This document shows positions 7,564-12,727 of a DNA stretch of 12,727 bases, piece after piece. The translations under genes were made by a program, and so were the position numbers. Source of the DNA: an uncultured Pseudomonadales bacterium (GTDB lineage: Bacteria; Pseudomonadota; Gammaproteobacteria; Pseudomonadales; Pseudohongiellaceae); the NCBI GenBank assembly GCA_938082955.1, contig CALKDE010000376.1, positions 1-12,727 of the forward strand, written 5' to 3'. The stretch's first letter is position 1. Each line of letters opens with the position of its first letter. The notes under the pieces are model-generated. The model was not told the DNA's origin. It did not search any database and saw nothing but the letters and a program-made list of their open reading frames with translations.

Positions 7564-7715
7564 GCATCCAGCTGCCGTTCCCTCTCGTCTTTAAAATCCC
7601 TATTATCCGCATCCGCCTTAACGTTTCAAAGAGCCAAGATTGCGCAGACAATAAGAAAGAGTAAACTCCAGTTTGTATTTCCTGATTTTGAGCGGTTGTC
7701 GTAGGGCGATTCTAC

Positions 7716-8267
7716 GTGAATGCTAAGATTCTAAGGTTAAACAAAGCGGGTATTCCGGTAAGTTGGCTTACCGCAGAAGAGACAGCGACACTGTTGGTTA
7801 AAGACCTCGTTGTCTGGTCTGTCGGTAGCACTGTCTTCGAGATGCGCGGCGGTATTAATCGCAGCGGCGAGCAATCCGTTCTGCGCCTGCCGAGCATCGT
7901 TGCATGCGACGGCAAGGTGCATGAATATAGATTCAACCCACCACTGGAAAATAAATTTCTATTCAGGCGCGACAAGAATATCTGTCTCTACTGTGGTGGT
8001 CAGTTTGTCCTGAACGACCTCTCGCGAGATCATGTGCAGCCTCTCTCGCGAGGGGGTATAGACGTTTGGACCAATGTCGTCACTTCCTGCAGACGCTGCA
8101 ACAACCGAAAAGCCAACCGTTCTCCCGAACAGGCCAATATGAAGCTCTTGGCGATACCTTTCGTGCCGAATCAATTCGAGTTTCTCTACCTTTCTAATCA
8201 CGATCTACTAGCCGATCAGATGGAGTTTCTGAGCGCGCGTTTCTCTGCTCAACTACAACTGTCTTGA
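7716..8267 (+). CDS. HNH endonuclease family protein, 183 aa
   Basis: The C-terminal half holds a zinc-ribbon HNH nuclease fold. C90 and C93 (CLYC) and C125 and C128 (CRRC) bind structural zinc. D105-H106 (RDHVQPLSRGG), N120 (WTNVV) and N129 form the metal-binding catalytic core, and NNRKANR ends the motif. The N-terminal part (ILRLNKAGIPVSWLTAEE, LVVWSVG, VLRLPSIVACDG) and the ending IPFVPNQFEFLYLSN match a widespread stand-alone HNH family of similar length. The start is a GTG at 7716 with a weak AGGG upstream; the family N-terminus (about two residues before AKILRLNKAG) supports it. No phage, restriction or toxin genes adjoin it, so a homing or defence role is not supported. The cellular role is unknown, and nuclease activity is expected from the intact motif. 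It stands alone between gaps of 152 and 223 bases, in which I see no other feature. Confidence 0.9.
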   Translation: MNAKILRLNKAGIPVSWLTAEETATLLVKDLVVWSVGSTVFEMRGGINRSGEQSVLRLPSIVACDGKVHEYRFNPPLENKFLFRRDKNICLYCGGQFVLNDLSRDHVQPLSRGGIDVWTNVVTSCRRCNNRKANRSPEQANMKLLAIPFVPNQFEFLYLSNHDLLADQMEFLSARFSAQLQLS

Positions 8268-8490
8268 TTTCCTTTTAATCCAGGTTCCCATTCTGATTTT
8301 CTCTGTCTAAATCGAATCCGAAGTGCACGAATTGTGGTTTACATTCGAGGTTAAGGACGCTGGTTTGTGTGAGTGTTAGTGAGTAGACTGCTTCATATAG
8401 ATAGCTTTGCCGTCGTAACTTTTCTAAGGTAGGGTTTCTATTTGCCTCGAAGCGTTATGCGTAATTGAGGTCACAGTCGCGGGCCTGTTC

Positions 8491-9453
8491 ATGCACAATC
8501 CAACAGTAAAGCATACAACTGGATTTTTCCTGTCTCTCATTGCAGCAATGCTATGGGGTATGTTGCCTATTGCCTTGAAGGAACTGCTCGCAGGGATGGA
8601 TGCTATTACTATCGTCTGGTACAGATTTTTTGTAGCCGGAGTCGTGCTCTTCACATGGCTAGCTATCCAAAGAAAATTACCACAGGTGTCGCGACAGGCC
8701 GCACAGATAAAATGGTTTCTGCTATTTGCTGCTACCGGACTGTGTATTAACTATTTCCTGTTCTCCTATAGTCTAAATTTTGTCAACGGTGAAACAAGTG
8801 AAGCGGTAATTCAACTTACTACTTTGTTTCTGATCTTGGGAGGAGTCTTCGTGTACAAGGAGCCGTTTTTTGCGGTGCAGAAGGTTGGCACTGCATTAAT
8901 CATAGGCGGCCTTTTACTATTTTTTAACAATCGCCTGACTGGATTGCTCAGTCTTGAAAATAGAGAAACTATCGGCGTAATTATCGTCATCTTTGGCGCG
9001 ATAGCATGGACGGTCTATGCACTCCTGCAGAAGCAACTGCTGAATAGCTTTTCTTCGGTACAAATCCTCTTTCTAATCTACGCCTTTTCTATGCTGGTAC
9101 TGCTCCCCTTCATTTCTCCGCTAAGTCTTTTTGAGCTTACCCTGGTGCAGATTCTTATGCTGCTGTTTTGTTGTTTGAATACTCTTGTCGCCTATGGTTG
9201 TTTTGCCGAGGCGTTGAATTGTTGGGATGCCTCTAAAGTCAGCGCGGTCCTTGCGCTAGCTCCATTATTCACTATCGGCTCACTGAAGCTTGTCGTGTTC
9301 TTCCAGCCAGACTATGCCTTCTCAGATCGCTTAAGTATGCTGTCCTTACTCGGGGCTTTCCTGCTAGTCGTGGGGTCCGCGCTTACGGCTCTAATGCCGG
9401 TATTTCAACAGTATCGAGCCAATAAAAGAGCGGCGTTGTCAGAGTCGGCTTAG
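8491..9453 (+). CDS. EamA/DMT-superfamily transporter, 320 aa
   Basis: This is a ten-helix inner-membrane transporter made of two EamA repeats, at about residues 10-147 and 160-302. Hydrophobic helices can be drawn at about 11-30, 39-58, 73-92, 104-122, 131-147, 160-179, 188-208, 214-236, 248-271 and 282-302. Family landmarks are AAMLWGMLPIALKELL at the N-terminus, VYKEP after helix 4 and AEALNCWDASKVSAVLALAP near helix 9. Members export small metabolites such as amino acids or take up solutes by exchange; the substrate cannot be predicted. The tail after 303 is short, charged and cytoplasmic. The ATG at 8491 fits the usual short cytoplasmic lead, although no good ribosome binding site precedes it. 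It has no evident operon partner; the hydrolase gene starts 103 bases later. Confidence 0.92.
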   Translation: MHNPTVKHTTGFFLSLIAAMLWGMLPIALKELLAGMDAITIVWYRFFVAGVVLFTWLAIQRKLPQVSRQAAQIKWFLLFAATGLCINYFLFSYSLNFVNGETSEAVIQLTTLFLILGGVFVYKEPFFAVQKVGTALIIGGLLLFFNNRLTGLLSLENRETIGVIIVIFGAIAWTVYALLQKQLLNSFSSVQILFLIYAFSMLVLLPFISPLSLFELTLVQILMLLFCCLNTLVAYGCFAEALNCWDASKVSAVLALAPLFTIGSLKLVVFFQPDYAFSDRLSMLSLLGAFLLVVGSALTALMPVFQQYRANKRAALSESA

Positions 9454-9556
9454 GGCGCGCTGGAAGTCATTGACTCTGCTTGCTAAATGTTAAAAACTCA
9501 CTGTTCCAGTGTTTCCACGTTTACTAATTTAATAAGAAGAGAAAACGGATAACATC

Positions 9557-11557
9557 ATGAAACTATTCAAAAGCCTATTCATCGCAGCGCTGTCGTTACT
9601 GGTCTTTGTCACTGCGTTTGCAGATATCGAGCGCATCGAGATCACCAGCCGAAATACCCTCTCTGATTCGAATGTCGACTTCAGCTATGAATCGATCTCC
9701 GGGGTTGCCTACTTCACACTCGATCCTAATGAGGATCTGAATGGGACAATTACCGATATAGCGTATGCGCCCGTGAATGGCGATGGCCTAATCGAGTATG
9801 CGGCTGATTTTAGACTACTGGTCCCTTCCGCCTCGGTCGCCAACGGCGGCTTGTTATATAACGTTAACAACCGCGGAGGTAGCTCGTTTCCTCCGGAGCG
9901 ATCGCTCTTACACCCTCTGAGCGGAATGGGATTTACCTATCTGGCTACTGGATGGATCAATGAGTTGTCACCACGAGATGGGCGACTGCGTCTGCATGCG
10001 CCGATCGTGGGTTCCGCACAGCAACGCATAACCGGCCAAGTCAGATACGAGGTTAGTGTAGGGGCGACCGCGGAGAAACTGAACATAGCGGGCAACGGAC
10101 ATCTGGCCTATGAGCCAACTGCTGCTGGATTAGCCAGTGCAAGTTTGACCCGGCGTCTCTATCAGGATGACCCGCGCTTGCCTGTCGAACGTTCTCAGTT
10201 TCAGCTTGAGGTTGTTGCAGAAAACGACAGCAATCAGCCAATAGTTAATTTGAGTGTTGCTGGTGGGTTTCAGCCGGGAATGCTGTATGAACTCCTCTAC
10301 GAGGCACGCAATCCGGTTCTGGCTGGTGCAGGCATGGCCGCTATCCGTGATATGGTCTCGGCGATACGTTTCGGTGACGATGCTGCCGATGAACTCTCGC
10401 AATTGGGACTGTCAGATATTGAGAGTACGGTTGCTTGGGGCAATTCACAAAGTGGGCGACTGTTACGTCAATTCATGCTCGACGGGTTCAACGAAGACCT
10501 AAAGGGTCGCAAGGTTTTCGATGGCGTGATCCCTGTTATAGCAGGCAGTGGCTATGGGATGTTCAACAATCGCTTCGCTATGCCCACACGAACCAATGGT
10601 CAACACTCTAACCATCTCTATCCAAATGATCTGTTTCCTTTTACCTACGGTGAAAGCACGGACCCGTTTACCGGGCGCACCGATAGTATTCTCGGCAAAG
10701 CTCGCGCGAGCAGCACCGTACCGAAGGTAATGCACATTCAAACATCAAATGAATACTGGGTGAGAGGCGGTTCCCTTCCGCATACAAACCCTCAGGGAAC
10801 TAAGGACGCCGTGCTACCCGAAGAGGTGCGTTTCTATTCCATAGGGGGCTCACAACATGGCTCTGGCAGCGGACTGCCAGGTGCCGCAACCTCGGGACAA
10901 CTGCCGCGCAATCCGAATATGTGGGCACCCATCGCCGACTCACTGCTCGTTGCGATGTATGACTGGGTAGCAAATGACAAAGCCCCGCCCGCATCTCGCT
11001 ATCCGCAAATTGCGGATGGCAGTCTAGTGCCAGCTCACATTGACGGCCGTATCAACAGCCGCGCTTGGAATCAACTCAGTGGAGTAACTCATCCCGAAGC
11101 GCTTTATACACCTGGCTTTGCCAACTACGGCGATCGCTGGATTACGGATAGAATCGTAGATATTCATCCGCTGACAACTGATATGTACTACAGGACACTA
11201 GTGCCAGCAGTAAATAGCAATAATAACGACTCAGCGACAACAACCGTACTGCCACCACTCACACAGGTTCCTCTTGCAACCTTCGTACCTTGGAATCTTC
11301 GCGCCGTTAACACGGGCGCCGAAAAATCTCTGGCGCGATTAACCGGTGGCTATATACCTTTGCCAGCAAGCATGGCGGCAGCAGAGCAAGCTAGTGATCC
11401 GCGTACTCCTATTGCGGCTATGTACTCGTCATTCAGTGACTATCTGAGTTTGTACGAATCGGCAACCGACTTGCTTATCAGTGAGGGCTACTTGCTGCAA
11501 GGATTCAAACAAACGTATATGGACATTGCTCGCAGCAACGATTTCGTATTCGATTGA
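9557..11557 (+). CDS. Secreted alpha/beta hydrolase (Abhydrolase_10 type), 666 aa
   Basis: The protein starts with a signal peptide (MKLFKSLFIAALSLLVFVTA, cleavage about residue 22, FA/DI) and is therefore exported. A beta-rich N-terminal part (25-230) contains YNVNNRGGSS, typical of the Abhydrolase_10 group. The hydrolase core follows: the nucleophile elbow GNSQSGR puts the catalytic serine at S297, EYW at 399-401 offers the likely acid E399, and H434 in GGSQHGSGS is the likely catalytic histidine. Length is usual for the family. These are predicted esterases or amidases whose natural substrates are mostly unknown. The start is the ATG at 9557, where the signal peptide begins; an A/G-rich stretch precedes it. 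CACTG-TTC-CAGTG at 9499-9511, in the leader, could be an operator or chance. The gene ends in a hairpin at 11566 and a terminator at 11677, so it is probably a single unit. Confidence 0.92.
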   Translation: MKLFKSLFIAALSLLVFVTAFADIERIEITSRNTLSDSNVDFSYESISGVAYFTLDPNEDLNGTITDIAYAPVNGDGLIEYAADFRLLVPSASVANGGLLYNVNNRGGSSFPPERSLLHPLSGMGFTYLATGWINELSPRDGRLRLHAPIVGSAQQRITGQVRYEVSVGATAEKLNIAGNGHLAYEPTAAGLASASLTRRLYQDDPRLPVERSQFQLEVVAENDSNQPIVNLSVAGGFQPGMLYELLYEARNPVLAGAGMAAIRDMVSAIRFGDDAADELSQLGLSDIESTVAWGNSQSGRLLRQFMLDGFNEDLKGRKVFDGVIPVIAGSGYGMFNNRFAMPTRTNGQHSNHLYPNDLFPFTYGESTDPFTGRTDSILGKARASSTVPKVMHIQTSNEYWVRGGSLPHTNPQGTKDAVLPEEVRFYSIGGSQHGSGSGLPGAATSGQLPRNPNMWAPIADSLLVAMYDWVANDKAPPASRYPQIADGSLVPAHIDGRINSRAWNQLSGVTHPEALYTPGFANYGDRWITDRIVDIHPLTTDMYYRTLVPAVNSNNNDSATTTVLPPLTQVPLATFVPWNLRAVNTGAEKSLARLTGGYIPLPASMAAAEQASDPRTPIAAMYSSFSDYLSLYESATDLLISEGYLLQGFKQTYMDIARSNDFVFD

Positions 11558-11565
11558 GTTTGCTC

Positions 11566-11604
11566 ACTCAAAGGTAGAATTTAATTGCAATTCTGCCTTT
11601 GAGT
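11566..11604. repeat. Sixteen-pair inverted repeat just after the hydrolase gene
   Basis: ACTCAAAGGTAGAATT (11566-11581) faces AATTCTGCCTTTGAGT (11589-11604) across a seven-base loop; all positions pair except one T-G, which is a wobble pair in RNA. It starts nine bases after the stop codon. No T-tract follows, so it is not a standard terminator. It could protect the mRNA 3' end or be a dispersed palindromic element; only one copy is in the window. Confidence 0.8.
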
Positions 11605-11676
11605 ACTCAGCACTATGTAGGCTTCGCTACAAGATTAGCCTCTGCGAGCCGCATCTCTTTTCTGTTTTCCAGCAAC

Positions 11677-11713
11677 AAAAACCCCGCTAACTGTAAAGTT
11701 TTCGGGGTTTTTT
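11677..11713. terminator. Bidirectional Rho-independent terminator between convergent genes
   Basis: AAAAACCCCG (11677-11686) pairs with CGGGGTTTTT (11703-11712), and inside the loop AACT (11689-11692) pairs with AGTT (11697-11700). The plus strand ends in a run of six T; the matching run of A on the other side gives a T-run on the minus strand. It therefore can end both the hydrolase transcript and the convergent beta-helix transcript, whose stop is 41 bases away. Confidence 0.9.
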
Positions 11714-11754
11714 GAATGATAGTCTGGTTAAAAAATCTCGTTTGTAACTCAGAG

Positions 11755-12727
11755 TTAATCGTCTCCTGGAAAATCGAAGGAAATACTCTGAAGGCGCGGC
11801 AAGGTGCATTTGTGTGGCGTAATGTCATAGGAGATGTCGTTCGGATCCAATCCGCCTTTAAGGTCCATGAAGCTTTCATTGCTCGTGTCACCTAAGCAAA
11901 TAATATTCTCAGCATCGCCGCCAGGTTTAACAAGACCGCCCCATACAATATTTGGAGAATTCAGTCCGCTGATGGCATGCCACGCCTTTAGCGCAGCGTG
12001 TCCGGGCACCGTTCCGCCACCATCGTAATTGTTGTCGTGGATGTAGATCTGTTCCGGGTAAGGATCGTATTCAGGGTCTTTAATTGTGCGCCCACCTAGG
12101 GCGAAGCTATAGACCATGATGTTTACGCTTTTATTGTCGCGGAAATTATTCTCGAAAACTTCGATGTTATCGTTGGCCAAAATTAGCAAGCCGGTTCCCG
12201 GAGGTACATTGCCGACGATATTTCCTTCCGGCGCAAAATTCTCTGTGTTGTTCTCATAGATCTCATTGTTGAACACTCGAGTTGCCTGCCCACCCTGCAC
12301 TGGTAAATTCGGTAGGTCGAAGACGAGGATACCGCCGGTATTGTTAGTTGCCACGTTGTCATACACATCGGCATAGGTGGAGTTCTCGATCTCGATACCA
12401 GCGACATTAAATTCGGCGCGAGAGTTTCTCACGATGATCTGGCTAGATTGACCAACGTAGATGCCAGCATCGGATGCGCCGATAGCGACTGAGCCTTCAA
12501 TGAGTACATTCCTTGCCTGGACTGGGTAGATTCCGTAGGCACCGTTTTCAGTATTGGCACCTCGCGTCCATTCTGTGCGAACGCGACGTATGGTGACATT
12601 CGTGCTCTCATTGATCTTGAGGGCATCACCGACAGTGTCTTCAATTGCCAGGTCCTGAATGACAAAGTCGTCTGCGCTTACTAGCAAGCCCTCAGCACCT
12701 TGCGCCTGATTCTTGAAAGAAAGAATC
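11755..12727 (-). CDS. Right-handed parallel beta-helix repeat protein (5' end missing)
   Basis: The frame is open to the window end, so the N-terminus and any signal peptide lie outside; the visible part has about 323 residues. It shows the repeating short-strand pattern of a parallel beta-helix: VTIRRVRTEW, NVLIEGSVAIGASDAGIYVG, IIVRNSRAEFNVAGIEIENS, ADVYDNVATNNTGGILVFDL, TRVFNNEIYENNTENFAPEG and IEVFENNFRDNKSVNIMVYS. A C-terminal part follows with PYPEQIYIHDNNYDGGG and two cysteines (IICLGD and HKCTLP). The sequence matches my memory of the TIGR03805 beta-helix family, exported proteins of unknown function often encoded next to a cytochrome-like partner. The fold suggests carbohydrate binding or cleavage, but no catalytic residues can be named. 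The gene is convergent with the hydrolase gene and shares its terminator. Confidence 0.88.
   Translation of the reverse strand, partial: ILSFKNQAQGAEGLLVSADDFVIQDLAIEDTVGDALKINESTNVTIRRVRTEWTRGANTENGAYGIYPVQARNVLIEGSVAIGASDAGIYVGQSSQIIVRNSRAEFNVAGIEIENSTYADVYDNVATNNTGGILVFDLPNLPVQGGQATRVFNNEIYENNTENFAPEGNIVGNVPPGTGLLILANDNIEVFENNFRDNKSVNIMVYSFALGGRTIKDPEYDPYPEQIYIHDNNYDGGGTVPGHAALKAWHAISGLNSPNIVWGGLVKPGGDAENIICLGDTSNESFMDLKGGLDPNDISYDITPHKCTLPRLQSISFDFPGDD

Noticed and set aside
7716..8267. HNH protein as part of a defence or mobile element
   Set aside because: Its neighbours are unrelated housekeeping-type genes. There are no integrase, restriction, toxin or phage genes and no terminal repeats, and the protein matches a widespread stand-alone family.
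9470..9498. Sigma-70 promoter for the hydrolase gene (TTGACT with AAAACT)
   Set aside because: The -10 match is only three of six, and the better TAAAAA lies at 15 bases, so support is too weak to annotate.
11481..11690. Plus-strand open frame over the end of the hydrolase gene and its 3' hairpin
   Set aside because: It overlaps the hydrolase in another frame, runs through the inverted repeat and shows no domain or start signal.

Overview
The window looks like chromosomal DNA of a free-living Gram-negative bacterium, most likely a marine-type gammaproteobacterium. It carries a large TonB-dependent outer-membrane receptor, a GlpQ-type periplasmic phosphodiesterase, several signal-peptide enzymes and the tail of a DUF5916-type outer-membrane protein, and base composition looks close to balanced. 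The taxon is inferred from protein families only. I see no rRNA, tRNA, CRISPR array, insertion sequence, phage module or plasmid function.

Layout. 1-1392 (+) is the 3' part of a zinc metallopeptidase of the M28 type with a C-terminal PDZ domain; its beginning lies outside the window. Its stop codon shares a CTAG with the stop of a small opposite-strand gene (1389-1538, -) for a putative 49-residue single-pass membrane protein. An AT-rich stretch follows, and then an orphan 3' fragment of a DUF5916-family gene (1719-2234). glpQ (2364-3398, +) converges, with a 23-base gap, on a TonB-dependent receptor gene (3422-5893, -). The receptor gene is divergent from a short-chain dehydrogenase gene (6109-6801, +) that ends in a probable terminator. 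A conserved-looking membrane-anchored periplasmic protein of unknown function (6919-7563, +), an HNH endonuclease (7716-8267, +), an EamA/DMT transporter (8491-9453, +) and a secreted alpha/beta hydrolase of the Abhydrolase_10 type (9557-11557, +) follow. After the hydrolase come a long imperfect inverted repeat and a strong terminator that should work in both directions. The last gene (11755-12727, -) encodes a right-handed parallel beta-helix protein and is cut by the window edge.

How the genes fit together. Most are separate transcription units spaced by about 100-225 bases, so there is no obvious single pathway. The common theme is cell-envelope and extracellular degradation or uptake: secreted peptidase, phosphodiester hydrolase, TonB receptor, secreted hydrolase and beta-helix protein. 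I found no convincing new multi-gene system. The points most worth a second look are the 6919-7563 protein, whose predicted mature N-terminus is a histidine; the tiny gene at 1389-1538; the truncated DUF5916 remnant; and the paired hairpins at 11566-11713.
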